From: Eremothecium cymbalariae DBVPG#7215
Lineage: Eukaryota; Ascomycota; Saccharomycetes; Saccharomycetales; Saccharomycetaceae
Assembly (NCBI RefSeq): GCF_000235365.1
Contig: NC_016455.1
Coordinates: 186,001 to 250,000, forward strand
Reading direction: 5' to 3'
Length of the DNA: 64,000 bases
Below, one piece after another: positions 21,199 to 30,919 of the stretch. A program made the position numbers and the translations under genes. How positions within the stretch are numbered: the first letter of the stretch is position 1; every line of letters begins with the position of its first letter. The notes beneath the pieces were generated by a model that saw only the letters and a list, made by a program, of their open reading frames with translations, had not been told where the DNA came from and searched no databases.

Positions 21199-22773
21199 CT
21201 AGTGGTTGGTTTTAAGCATCTGTAGCATTGGTCTGCCGATTCTGTCAATGACGTCATGGGCCCATAGTACGTCTAAATGAGAATACTCATCAATATGCCA
21301 TATTTTGTACAAAGAAGGGTTTTCGTAGTTGATAAAATGATTTATTAAACGATTACCATCAACCAATCTATCTTGCTTTGGAATGAACATTAGAATACGT
21401 GGGAAGTTGGAAGGATTGGAGCACAATTTATGTTCGTATGGTTCTATTGTGATATTATTTTTGTCATCTGATATTGGGAACCAAACGGTATTATCTGGGA
21501 ATATGGCGTGAGAATAATGTTTAAAGCTGTGTATGGCTTCATCTTTACTCAACCACCACCTCATTAAATTCACAGATATGTGTATAGGAGAGAACAAAAA
21601 GTGTCTGTTTCTCAAGGATTTATCCCACAATTTATCGTTCCAATCAAATAAATAATTGAAAAATATATAACAGACAAATGAAAATATTTGGTAACCAACA
21701 GTCCAAGATCTAACTGTCATCATAATCGGGAGAAACGAGTTTACGCCAAATACCCAAGGCGAATCAATAGTGCTTGCCATATATCTTAAAAATGACTTCT
21801 CTTCCAATAGCGGACCTGGATATACAGCAGGCGCCAATGCTACAAAGTTTTCCAACTTGTCCAGCAATCTAAAACTTGTATCTTGATAAATAGTCTCTCC
21901 GTTCACAAGACCGCTAAAACCTTGTGTTGTGCCTTGCGAGTGTGCAATTAACGTCAATTTTTCATAACCTGTACTTTTGAGCACTGCTTCAATCAATGTC
22001 TTTAAATCATACCTCACCATTTCATTCATAGCCCAGTCCCACTTCTTTTTGGGTTCTAACTTTTCTGGATGGGTTTTTGCATCAAATCCACATCTATTAT
22101 TACCCAACCAAACATCATATCCTGATTCATATAGGTGGTATGCGAGGGACTTCCGACCAGCAGACGCAAAAGATCCACAACTTTGTAATAATCCATGCAA
22201 TAACAATACAGGCGGCGACCTAATTGATGGATCCTTTATCCGGAAATGCCACAAGTCCAAGACAAACCCATCTTCAGTGCTCACTAGCTGCTCCTCAACT
22301 GTGATTCCGTACTGATTATAATAATATTTTAGGTCTGGCACCAAATTTTCATCCTCAGCTGTCACAACATCTTGGAACGGATTAGTCATGGAGTTCGGCA
22401 TCCCTTTCTGTGTGATATCTACCTCACAACCCTGAACACTTGAATTTTCCGCCAATGTACTTCCAGACCTCGTGGCTGGGTGGTCGGATTGAATAACATC
22501 CTCCACATGGTACTCCGATCTCAAAAAGGGTGTCTCAGAACAGACTGACGCCGGCCGTTTAATCACCTGCTTGTGGGTATTACTCCTTGATCTACTTTCG
22601 GTTGCTAACGATCTAGTGCCTTGTAGATCTAACATCTCCTTTGGACTCTCTAAGTGAACTGCGACGAAGTAATGCCATCCAGCTGCCACAAATATAGCCG
22701 TTAGAAAACAAGCCGTAATTACAGCGGCCGCACAAGTGTACGCCCATATTCGAATTGTATTAACAACGCTCAT
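21199..22773 (-). CDS. YEH2: Steryl ester hydrolase (Yeh1/Yeh2)
   Basis: Yeh1 and Yeh2 are membrane-anchored acid-lipase-like enzymes that hydrolyse steryl esters at lipid droplets and the plasma membrane respectively. The 524-residue product starts at the ATG at 22773. One N-terminal membrane segment spans about residues 8-33. A variable region follows, then the alpha/beta-hydrolase fold, with the oxyanion-type LLHGLLQSCGSF, the nucleophile Ser279 in AHSQGTTQ, an aspartate in KQDRLVDG and a histidine in EYSHLDVLWA. Order relative to SOF1 and IRC25 matches both YLL012W and YLR020C, so this is the single-copy counterpart of YEH1 and YEH2; the symbol is a choice. Confidence 0.92.
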   Translation of the reverse strand: MSVVNTIRIWAYTCAAAVITACFLTAIFVAAGWHYFVAVHLESPKEMLDLQGTRSLATESRSRSNTHKQVIKRPASVCSETPFLRSEYHVEDVIQSDHPATRSGSTLAENSSVQGCEVDITQKGMPNSMTNPFQDVVTAEDENLVPDLKYYYNQYGITVEEQLVSTEDGFVLDLWHFRIKDPSIRSPPVLLLHGLLQSCGSFASAGRKSLAYHLYESGYDVWLGNNRCGFDAKTHPEKLEPKKKWDWAMNEMVRYDLKTLIEAVLKSTGYEKLTLIAHSQGTTQGFSGLVNGETIYQDTSFRLLDKLENFVALAPAVYPGPLLEEKSFLRYMASTIDSPWVFGVNSFLPIMMTVRSWTVGYQIFSFVCYIFFNYLFDWNDKLWDKSLRNRHFLFSPIHISVNLMRWWLSKDEAIHSFKHYSHAIFPDNTVWFPISDDKNNITIEPYEHKLCSNPSNFPRILMFIPKQDRLVDGNRLINHFINYENPSLYKIWHIDEYSHLDVLWAHDVIDRIGRPMLQMLKTNH

Positions 22774-23078
22774 CACTGCAGTAGCTACAAAAATCAGATA
22801 CTATAATCCTATATTAATCTTTGTATTTCGGATAGTGATTGTCTTGTATGATGAACATTCAATTTGAACTATTTATAAGACGTCCCAGTCGTATAGATAA
22901 AACTTTTTTTATATGCATGTAGATGCATGTCGTTATTTTCGATTTTGTATTTGACATGGAACGAATTCATGACGACGTTAAACAATAATCATCTTGAAGG
23001 TATATTCAAAAGAAGGTGGTTTATAGGGAGTATTGGATCGTATTTAGGGTGAGAGGTTTCCATTTGTGCTAAGAAAGA
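22774..23078. other. Divergent YEH/IRC25 promoter region
   Basis: 305 bp between divergent starts with no gene and no motif I can name with confidence. Confidence 0.5.
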
Positions 23079-23618
23079 ATGTTTTATAAGGAATTGCATA
23101 AGGGTATCACCAAGGATCTGTTTTCAGGGCCAGAAGATGGGGCTAATGAGGTGACTATTTGCGCAGTGCATTTTTCGAACGCAATACAATTGTCAATTAG
23201 ACTTAATGGTGAAGTAGATGCTAGTTATGAGGTGAAGCCGAAGGGTATTTCCAGAAGTGTTGGGGATGTTGGGCCGTTGACGTTGGAAATGTTGGAGGGC
23301 GAGGACGGTGATGATGATGAAAGTGTGTACGTAGATGATCACATGTCGAGATACCATATCACAACCAAAATGGGAGCTGCTGACGATCAAAAGTTGCCTG
23401 TGGTTTGCATGCAAATCGCTGAGTTGTACAGAAGGGTTATAGTTCCTGCAAATTTAGATGGGAGAGCAGAGGATGCACCTAACCATCATATGTTGATAAC
23501 CTTGTCTACCAAATTCTGGAGAAGAGGTGGCACTGCCAATCATGCGAAGGGTAATGACTTTGAGATACTGGTCTTTTTGTTGCAGTCTATAAAAGAAGCT
23601 TATGGATTGGGAAGCTGA
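23079..23618 (+). CDS. IRC25: Proteasome assembly chaperone Irc25/Poc3
   Basis: Irc25 (Poc3/Dmp2) forms a heterodimer with Poc4 that assists assembly of the 20S proteasome alpha ring. The product is 179 residues, the same length as in S. cerevisiae. It starts MFYKELHKGITKDLF and ends with a conserved-looking DFEILVFLLQSIKEAYGL segment. An acidic loop (EGEDGDDDESVYVDD, about 74-88) lies in the middle. There is no catalytic motif, as expected of a chaperone. Identity is supported by position between YEH and SDO1, in the same orientations as YLR020C-YLR021W-YLR022C. Confidence 0.9.
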   Translation: MFYKELHKGITKDLFSGPEDGANEVTICAVHFSNAIQLSIRLNGEVDASYEVKPKGISRSVGDVGPLTLEMLEGEDGDDDESVYVDDHMSRYHITTKMGAADDQKLPVVCMQIAELYRRVIVPANLDGRAEDAPNHHMLITLSTKFWRRGGTANHAKGNDFEILVFLLQSIKEAYGLGS

Positions 23619-23649
23619 GTACGGATGTTGTTTCTGTTTTATATATCAA

Positions 23650-23688
23650 ATATGCATATATATATATATATGCGTGTGTGTGTGCGCG
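23650..23688. repeat. 39-bp alternating purine-pyrimidine tract
   Basis: An uninterrupted purine-pyrimidine alternation: an (AT)n part passes into a (GT)n and GCGCG part. It fills much of the 110-bp gap between the convergent IRC25 and SDO1 genes. Such tracts are prone to Z-DNA or cruciform structure. Confidence 0.85.
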
Positions 23689-23728
23689 AGGATGTGCATG
23701 AATGGTATAAATTCTAATGTAGAGAACA

Positions 23729-24493
23729 TTACGAGTTTTGATCTTTTAAATCGTCTACCACTGCCATATCAAGAACTTGCACAGTGCCTTTATCGTTACA
23801 GAGACTAAGAATCTCTCTGTAGCACACGGGATCTATTAATCCAATTCTAGTCCAAGCAGTACCACTCTCGTCTGATTGCGTAGCGGCGGCATCTGTGACC
23901 AATATTAATTTAGTCAACCTGTCTATAATATCTTCGTTACCTTGAGAGGTAATAGCTACCTTGACCTTCATCTTAGCCCTTACAATAGGTATAAGTTGTT
24001 TAGAAACCAATACTTTTATAGCTTCTAAAGCCTGGAGTTTAGCCGGTTTGTTCACCACAATACCAAATTTAAGCTCTGTTAAAGCTTTGTTGATCATCGT
24101 TGGTGGATACCGTTTCTTCGACTTAGGGTTAATACATTTAGCACTGACCATAGTCAAAATCTCATTAGTCAGCTTTTCAAGCATTAATTGCCTTTCCTTC
24201 TCAGATAATGGAATTTCACCTCGATTGAGAATTTCAGCTATGATAGCAGTTTGATCAGAAGTTCCAAAAGCAGAAGTCAAATCACCCTTAGATGCAACTT
24301 GGCCCTTAGAAACATTAAGGAAAACCTGGTTAATTTGTAGCACCTCATCTAAATCCTTCTCAACTCCATTTCGATAGTCTTGCACCTTGTTTTGGTAACA
24401 AGCAACTTCAAACCGTTTTTTGCCTTTCTTAAGCCGAACCATTGACACATTTGTCAATTTAATTTGACCTGAAGGTTGATTGATAACTCCCAT
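23729..24493 (-). CDS. SDO1: SBDS-family 60S ribosome maturation factor
   Basis: Sdo1, the SBDS orthologue, works with the GTPase Efl1 to release Tif6 from late pre-60S subunits. The chosen start is the ATG at 24493, giving 254 residues beginning MGVINQPSGQIKLTNVS, where family proteins begin. The N-terminal FYSH domain (RFEVACYQNKV, then KGQVASKGDL) is followed by the helical domain II (LSEKERQLMLEKL, CINPKSKKRYPP) and the ferredoxin-like domain III (RAKMKVKVAI). An in-frame ATG at 24580 would add 29 residues without a stop; this is treated as a finding. Position next to IZH3 and IRC25 matches YLR022C. Confidence 0.95.
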   Translation of the reverse strand: MGVINQPSGQIKLTNVSMVRLKKGKKRFEVACYQNKVQDYRNGVEKDLDEVLQINQVFLNVSKGQVASKGDLTSAFGTSDQTAIIAEILNRGEIPLSEKERQLMLEKLTNEILTMVSAKCINPKSKKRYPPTMINKALTELKFGIVVNKPAKLQALEAIKVLVSKQLIPIVRAKMKVKVAITSQGNEDIIDRLTKLILVTDAAATQSDESGTAWTRIGLIDPVCYREILSLCNDKGTVQVLDMAVVDDLKDQNS

Positions 24494-24828
24494 TGAGTAG
24501 CCTGTTCTTGGGGTTTCTGTTGATTCTTTGCTGTTAAAACTAATAACTAATGTATGAACACTCCCATCAGCGTTGACCATCTGTTTATCTTAAAGTCAAC
24601 TTAATAAAAAACCTTTCCATTAAATATCAGTTTCCTCTTTTGCGGTGAAAGGTAATATACCGAATAAAACAAAAATAATGCTGAGCCATAGTAAGAAGGC
24701 GTACATATATGTAGTTTAAAATACAGTAAAATTTTTCAAGTTCATTTAGGTCTTTGATATATAGTCAATTCGCTATTTATGCTTCTATTTTCTGTTGTTC
24801 TTTTCATTTTTATTTCATCTTTTTAAGA
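24494..24828. other. SDO1 promoter / IZH3 3' region
   Basis: 335 bp between two same-strand genes. It carries an RRPE (listed separately) and an in-frame upstream extension of SDO1 (24494-24580). No other gene is visible. Confidence 0.5.
24728..24738. promoter_or_regulatory. RRPE motif upstream of SDO1
   Basis: AAAATTTTTCA is an exact ribosomal-RNA-processing-element match, about 235 bp upstream of the ATG at 24493 and about 150 bp upstream of the ATG at 24580. It fits a ribosome-biogenesis gene. No PAC box was found beside it. Confidence 0.5.
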
Positions 24829-26538
24829 TCACAGGATGCTTGGTGTATCCAACCAGTTCATTCTAGCCATCGCCAATGTAGCTCTGTAGTGGCCTACCAC
24901 ACCCAATACTACAAAGATGTGCCACAAGAAATGAGAATGACAAAAGTAGTCCACCCACCAAAGAGACCAGAAGCCAAGTTGATCCGATTCTTTGGGTTTG
25001 GATTTGAAATGAATATTGTCGATATTCTCTGAAGGAATATTGGAATCTGAGGAAGGGAAGTTCGTATCCACAGGATTCTGAACAGGGTGGCTGAGCAAGA
25101 TGCGAGATCTCCATCGCTCGGGAACTAGCGTAGCATAAAATACCACACCAATTAAATACCACACGATGCTTTTGTTGATCAGTGGTGTAATCATAAGTCT
25201 TGAGCTAGACCAGTCAGAGTGCACTGTCAAATGCACAAAGGAAATCAACCCCAGTCCTGCCAAAATGACATAGAAAGCGACTCTGAAAATCCTAGAATCA
25301 GGCCCATCGAACCTGCGGGACCAGTTCGTAAATGCGGCAAATACACCCAGGCATAAAGAAATCCCCATATATAAATACATGGCTTTGGGGGCCAATCTGT
25401 AGAGAGTGAACGCTTCCGTAGTCATAACAGACGCAGTAATGAGAATAGTAATACCGGTGTAATCCACGCAGCTGAATCTTGAACGGAGAGGTAGATGGCA
25501 AGTCCCACTAAAAGTATGCCACATGACTGAAGATACCATACACTTAATCCCACAGAGCAAGAAAACATAGATAGCCCCCTTTGCAACTTTGGGGACCTGC
25601 GTTGAGTTGAAAACATCAGAATTAGGAAATCCCCTTAACATAATATACAACAAAATGATTGCTCCAGCTATGTGAGACCATATGTTAATCGTTTCATTGT
25701 GCCAACCATAAACATTCAATATGGATAACAAGGATTTTTTATGAGAATGATAGAAACGGTGCCCATAAATAATATATGGGTTCTCTCTCCACGGTTGGGG
25801 CAGTTCATAGTAATGGAGATGTCTTGCCCGCCCCAACATATACGACTTAGCCCAAGAATACGACTTGTCCCCTCCATCAGCCACGGAAACCGCATCACCA
25901 TCCGTCGCATCTGGCAGCTCATCATAACCGTGCATGCCTTCCAGCTTGCCACCAGCAATCATATTCCCGTTGGGATAGCGAGTCACCGGCGACGCCGAGC
26001 ACAAAGTCGCAGTGGAACGAACATTGGTGTCGGTCAAATTCAAAGCCGAGTCATTGACTAAAGTCGCATTGGACATGTTATCAAACACCTTGCGTCCATC
26101 TCCGCCAGCATACCGTCCAAAGCTCTCCACCGCAGTCGAAGACGACGACAACCGCAACACCTTCAGCTTCCTGGCGTCCTGCTCGTTTTCGTCCACCACG
26201 CAGTCTCCAGACTTCCGCAGCCTCAACACAGTCCCCCACCCCGTCTTGAGAGTTCGTGTCGCTCCCTTTAGCAAGTTGTATCCGTTCACCACATTCTCCC
26301 TCTCAGCGGCATTATCTCTCGCATCATTTTCTCCACGCCATCTCCACCGCATTAGCCTCCGACTCTTCATGGTCCAAACCTTCCTGGGATTATCCTTCGC
26401 CGTACACGACGCTACATTACCCCCCACCATCTTCTCACCCTCGAAGCACCCCTTATCCCCTAGAACCCCGCTCTCAGCACCCTGCAACTGCTTACAGTTG
26501 CTTCTGCCACCGCTGCGGCCACTGCATTCGTCCATCAT
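24829..26538 (-). CDS. IZH3: PAQR-family membrane protein (Izh3)
   Basis: Izh3 belongs to the progestin/adiponectin-receptor (PAQR, hemolysin III) family and is linked to zinc and sterol homeostasis. The first ATG is at 26538, giving 569 residues. A long hydrophilic N-terminal extension (about 1-245), typical of Izh3 rather than Izh1/2/4, precedes seven membrane helices. PAQR metal-site motifs are visible: SVMWHTFSGTC in the early helices, and HSHFLWHIFVVLGVVGHY near the end, giving the conserved histidines. IYGHRFYHSHKKSLLSILNVYGWHNETINIWSH is cut at its family-typical loop before the first helix. Gene order matches YLR023C. Confidence 0.93.
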   Translation of the reverse strand: MMDECSGRSGGRSNCKQLQGAESGVLGDKGCFEGEKMVGGNVASCTAKDNPRKVWTMKSRRLMRWRWRGENDARDNAAERENVVNGYNLLKGATRTLKTGWGTVLRLRKSGDCVVDENEQDARKLKVLRLSSSSTAVESFGRYAGGDGRKVFDNMSNATLVNDSALNLTDTNVRSTATLCSASPVTRYPNGNMIAGGKLEGMHGYDELPDATDGDAVSVADGGDKSYSWAKSYMLGRARHLHYYELPQPWRENPYIIYGHRFYHSHKKSLLSILNVYGWHNETINIWSHIAGAIILLYIMLRGFPNSDVFNSTQVPKVAKGAIYVFLLCGIKCMVSSVMWHTFSGTCHLPLRSRFSCVDYTGITILITASVMTTEAFTLYRLAPKAMYLYMGISLCLGVFAAFTNWSRRFDGPDSRIFRVAFYVILAGLGLISFVHLTVHSDWSSSRLMITPLINKSIVWYLIGVVFYATLVPERWRSRILLSHPVQNPVDTNFPSSDSNIPSENIDNIHFKSKPKESDQLGFWSLWWVDYFCHSHFLWHIFVVLGVVGHYRATLAMARMNWLDTPSIL

Positions 26539-27859
26539 ATTCTGCCTTATCACCTACAAAATAAAAATCCTATACACTTAACACCAGTCCTCTCCTAAAA
26601 ACCATCCAAAACCTATCACCACACGATTGATACCGTATCGAAATAATATTCCACGCTACCAAAGAACCAAATCCCCGTAGCCTTTCGCGCAATCCTATAT
26701 ATCCTTCTTCAATTCGTTAACCTCATCACAGTGGCAGAATTGAAAAGCACCTTTTCCTTTTTTTTCACCGTGGCAAAGAGTCTGACGGGACGGGACGGGG
26801 AAAAACCTCGAGAATTGTCGTGGTCTTGCAGCAAAACGAGAGTTCGTCGAGAAAAGAATTGGTGGGTTTTTCTGTTTTGCTTTGGAAGACGTATTGTTCG
26901 TGTGATGGACGACTTACAAAGGATTTCTCCATGTGGGGTCGAGCCTTTGGTTGGGTAGGGCATTATGTATTATATAGAAATCTTTTGTGTGAGGATCTTA
27001 CAGGCGAAGATTTATTCCCTTATGTAATCATGTGTAAGTCTTGCCTTTCTGCAAGGCACTTGGATGCAGAGTGGTGTCTGAGAGACGCTGTTGGGGTGTG
27101 GTGTGCCAAGTCGAGGGTGTAGAATTGCCAATTCGCCAAGGGGACATAGGTATCGCCATGTGTGTGGTTTTGTCGACCGGGCAGCATCATCTGTCTCTCA
27201 GGTGCAGCCAGGAGGCTCGACCAGGTCGGTCACGTGACGAGAAATCTTTCATCGCAGGCGATATATATGGTATACATGTGCAAAAGGGTGCTAAGTGGCG
27301 AAGATCGGCGACGGTGAGGCTGCCGGTTCAGGCAGGGATAGCCGGGAGAGGCAGATGTGCTGGTGGGTGGCCTATATGATGCCAATGTTCTTAGGTTTTC
27401 CTCTGTCTGTGCGTCTCTGTATCATCGCTCCTTTTCCTCCGTGTCGGGAATTACAAAACAAACAATGTGAAAGTTGACAGAAGTTTAAAGTCATTTAAAA
27501 CCACTTTGTGCACTGTGTACAGGAGACTAACAAACGGGGTTCGAAGAATATAGTTTTGAATTAGTTGAGGTTAGGTTGATTGGATAGATCTGTTGCCACT
27601 GTAGTGGTCTCTCTAGCTGACAAAAAGAATTAAAAGGAAGCCATCGAACCGATATAGGTTCAGATTGTGTGTGCAGTATAGTTTTACTAAGTTTTCGAGT
27701 TATATATATCGCAAGAGATAGAAGAGAGAGGAGGCAAACAAAAGAAAGCAAGAAGAAAAATATCAGAGCACACTTTGGTAGCATATTAAGGCTGTAAATA
27801 CTGTTTGTTTCACTTTGGTTTGTTTTTTGGAAGAGGTGTTTTTTGCATTGATATTTAGG
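26539..27859. other. Long divergent IZH3/PUF3 intergenic region
   Basis: About 1.3 kb without a supportable protein gene. One CACGTG (27231-27236, in TCACGTGA) lies near the middle. The part from about 27000 to 27420 is less AT-rich than the flanks and contains a small perfect hairpin (TGCCTT/AAGGCA at 27042-27058), but no tRNA boxes or snoRNA boxes that I can place. The PUF3-proximal part is likely a long 5' leader. Confidence 0.5.
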
Positions 27860-30505
27860 ATGTCTACAGCAGAGCACACTAGTGATCCGTGGTCTAGTTA
27901 CGACTACGCGTCAGCTTCCAGGAAGACCAGCAATATGGATCCGGAGTTGGCTTCTATTGTTTCGTCGTTGTCTGCTTTGTCTAATCCTTCTGCGCAGCAG
28001 ACGGCAGGCGGTCCGCAGCATTTGGGGGGGTTTAGAAGGGCTTCTATGAACTCTAATAATGGGAGCGACGTGGAGTCGGAACTTCTTTTTCAAACACATA
28101 CGACCTCTCCAACTGCTAGACGTACGGCACTGTCTTTAGAAGTTGCTCCAACAGCGGCCGTGACCTCTAACACTCATAGGTTAGCTATGATGAATCATTA
28201 TCCTGCTAGTATCGCTAACGGGACTTTGCAGTCGTCGAGCCATCAAGGTGGCGGCTCGTTTTTTGAGAGGTTTGGGCGGTCTTTGGCGGAGGCTACTAGG
28301 GAAGTTGAACTGAACTTGGGCTCCCATTCTTCACGCAACTTGCGGCGTGAATCTGTCACCAATCCTGCAAGCTCTCTCGATTTGTTATCTCGCGTGGCGG
28401 GCAACGCTAACATTGCAGCAAGTGATGAGCAAATGCGCCGCAAAACTTCGGTGTCTTCGGATGTGTTGGAATCTGTTAGTGAAACTTTGTCATTGCAGAA
28501 TGAAGCCACGCCTTCGACCAACATTTGGAATGTTGCAAATGCACCTGTATTTAGACCTAACCAGATGGATTCGATGCTAAATCCCGAGCTATACCAATCC
28601 ATGTATGGAGGGTTTCCCTATGGAGTGTTTGGCCACTATCCAACAACAACAACAACAACAGCAACAGCAACCAATGCTACTACTGCTACTACTGCTACTA
28701 CGACCACAGGGGGGACTAATGTGCCTGGTGCCATGTTCCCCAATTCAACTCACTCGCAGCTGTCACTACTTGGCGGTGAGATTGAAGATTTGGAGGATAC
28801 TGACAATCACGGCGATCAGCTGACAAGTATACCTACACAGTTCATGTTCCCGCCTGGTGCATCTTTCATGTACTTTCCTCCAAATGGAACAAGCAATACC
28901 AATTCACCATCCCCAGGGATTACTCAATCTCAACCTTCGCGTTATTCTCCAACTGATTCCCAAAAAACTCAAAAGCCCAACCCATATTTACAGCAGCATT
29001 CAAGGAACTACAAGTCTGGTGGCATCAATACTGCCCAGACATCTGCTAAGATTCCTTCTCCATCTTTGCAGTCTGCGAATAATAATAACCATCACAATCA
29101 TCATATTACACCTCATATTTCAAAGCATGCTTCCCAGCCGCAAAAGCAGCAGGGACAACAACAGCACCAACATCAACAGCGACAACAATCACAGCAGCAA
29201 CAATCACAGCCACAATCACATTTGCAATCTCAGCAGCAGCAGCAGCAGCAGCAGCAACATCAACAACAACAACAACAACAACAGCAGCAGCAGCAGTCAC
29301 AACAACAACAGCAACAGCAGCAACCACAACAGCAGCAAAACCAAGTACATCAGCAATCTTCCTCTGGGACCGGTACAAAACGTAATGGAAAAAATCAGCA
29401 ACCCATCGTGAGGTCTCCTCTATTGGAAGAATTCAGAACAAATCCAACGAACAAAAATTACAAGTTACATGAAATTTATGGCTCTGCACTAGAGTTTTGT
29501 AAGGATCAACATGGTTCTCGGTTCATTCAACAAGAGTTAGCTACGGCTTCTGCCATTGAAAAGGAAATAATCTTCAATGAAATTAGGGATCATGCTATCC
29601 AGTTATCTCACGATGTCTTTGGTAATTACGTGATTCAGAAATTCTTTGAATTTGGCACGAAGACCCAAAAGGATATTTTGGTGGAACAGTTTAAAGGTAA
29701 ATTGGAAATGTTGTCGTTGGAAATGTATGCATGTCGTGTAATTCAAAGGGCTTTTGAATTCATCGATGAAGACCAAAAGATTGAACTAGTCATGGAATTA
29801 TCAGCCAGTGTCCTGACTATGATAAAAGACCAGAACGGCAATCACGTTATCCAAAAAACAATTGAATGCATCCCCATGTCGAAACTCCCATTTATTTTAG
29901 AAAGTTTAAAAGGTCAGATTTATCATTTGTCAACGCATTTCTATGGCTGTCGTGTTGTTCAAAGGTTGTTGGAATATGGCAGTAAAGAAGATCAAGATGA
30001 AATTTTGAACGAACTGGACCAATTTATACCATACTTGGTTCAAGATCAGTACGGAAATTATGTTATTCAACATATATTGCAGCATGGTGGTGATGATCCG
30101 GCTGCAAACCACATTGATAAGTCGAAGCAGGATATTGTTAACACCATCAGCAAAACGGTGGTAGATTTCTCAAAACACAAATTTGCCTCCAATGTCGTCG
30201 AAAAAACTATACTATATGGTAGTGTATCACAAAAGAGACAAGTATTGGATAAGATTTTGCCAAATGATGAAGGACATGCTGCGAACTTGGAGGATAGTTC
30301 CCCATTAATATTGATGATGCGTGATCAATATGCTAACTATGTCGTCCAAAAACTTGTTGGTGTCGCTACAGGTAATGATAAGAAGTTAATTATCATTGCT
30401 ATAAGATCCTATTTGGAAAGATTAAACAAAAACAATACATTGGGTAATAGGCATTTGGCAAGTGTTGAAAAACTAGCTGGCTTGGTTGAAAAAGTAAAAA
30501 TATGA
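27860..30505 (+). CDS. PUF3: Pumilio-family RNA-binding protein
   Basis: Puf3 binds UGUANAUA elements in 3' UTRs of nuclear mRNAs for mitochondrial proteins and controls their decay and localisation. The 881-residue product starts at the ATG at 27860, close to the S. cerevisiae length. The N-terminal half is disordered, with a Thr/Ala tract (about 262-285) and a long Gln/His/Ser tract (about 429-497). The Pumilio domain (about 533-875) has eight repeats. Typical helices include HGSRFIQQEL, FGNYVIQKFFE, YACRVIQRAFE, NGNHVIQKTIE, YGCRVVQRLLE, YGNYVIQHIL, FASNVVEKTI and YANYVVQKLV, which give a normal eight-base recognition code. Synteny with SOF1 and EMC6 matches the YLL011-014 region. Confidence 0.95.
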   Translation: MSTAEHTSDPWSSYDYASASRKTSNMDPELASIVSSLSALSNPSAQQTAGGPQHLGGFRRASMNSNNGSDVESELLFQTHTTSPTARRTALSLEVAPTAAVTSNTHRLAMMNHYPASIANGTLQSSSHQGGGSFFERFGRSLAEATREVELNLGSHSSRNLRRESVTNPASSLDLLSRVAGNANIAASDEQMRRKTSVSSDVLESVSETLSLQNEATPSTNIWNVANAPVFRPNQMDSMLNPELYQSMYGGFPYGVFGHYPTTTTTTATATNATTATTATTTTGGTNVPGAMFPNSTHSQLSLLGGEIEDLEDTDNHGDQLTSIPTQFMFPPGASFMYFPPNGTSNTNSPSPGITQSQPSRYSPTDSQKTQKPNPYLQQHSRNYKSGGINTAQTSAKIPSPSLQSANNNNHHNHHITPHISKHASQPQKQQGQQQHQHQQRQQSQQQQSQPQSHLQSQQQQQQQQQHQQQQQQQQQQQQSQQQQQQQQPQQQQNQVHQQSSSGTGTKRNGKNQQPIVRSPLLEEFRTNPTNKNYKLHEIYGSALEFCKDQHGSRFIQQELATASAIEKEIIFNEIRDHAIQLSHDVFGNYVIQKFFEFGTKTQKDILVEQFKGKLEMLSLEMYACRVIQRAFEFIDEDQKIELVMELSASVLTMIKDQNGNHVIQKTIECIPMSKLPFILESLKGQIYHLSTHFYGCRVVQRLLEYGSKEDQDEILNELDQFIPYLVQDQYGNYVIQHILQHGGDDPAANHIDKSKQDIVNTISKTVVDFSKHKFASNVVEKTILYGSVSQKRQVLDKILPNDEGHAANLEDSSPLILMMRDQYANYVVQKLVGVATGNDKKLIIIAIRSYLERLNKNNTLGNRHLASVEKLAGLVEKVKI
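29158..29345 (+). repeat. CAA/CAG trinucleotide tract inside PUF3
   Basis: Nearly continuous CAA and CAG codons, with some CAT, CAC and TCA, encode the polyglutamine part of Puf3. The mix of CAA and CAG breaks up perfect repeats. Long open frames on the other frames and strand across this tract are by-products of triplet periodicity. Confidence 0.9.
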
Positions 30506-30919
30506 CACAGTCCATATTGGTTCATCTTTTTAAATCTTTTTTATTTATTCACATGCTCATCTATCATTCCTGTTGATATTCTCATTTTTCTAAAATTACT
30601 CGTCAATGTGCTTTTTATAAACAGTCTGCTCCTACATGTTTTTTTGTCCCTGAATCCTATTAGCTGTGAATACTACATTGAATCATTCTATATACTAATA
30701 CATATATATATTCTATATAAATTTTGTACATAACTATTCCGTCATGTTTTGTATCCCCTGTGCCATTTATATTTGCGATATGATTTCAAATTATGACTGC
30801 CCAATTTAAATGCGAGCTGCATATATAAAATCTTATTTAATTTCATTAGAATGTGCTTAGTTAGTGCTTGATTATATTACCAATAATTTAAACTAAATCC
30901 AAAAAATATAATTGCTTTA
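30506..30919. other. Convergent PUF3/EMC6 intergenic region
   Basis: 414 bp, very AT-rich with TATATA runs around 30700-30720, consistent with polyadenylation signals for two convergent genes. No gene is visible. Confidence 0.5.

Noticed and set aside
27000..27420. Structured non-coding RNA between IZH3 and PUF3
   Set aside because: Only one six-pair hairpin and a mild base-composition shift were seen; no snoRNA or Pol III boxes could be placed.
29106..29378. Open frames in other frames and antisense across the PUF3 glutamine tract
   Set aside because: CAA/CAG triplet repeats keep all frames open; the products are homopolymeric Ala/Val, Asn/Ser or Leu runs with no family character.
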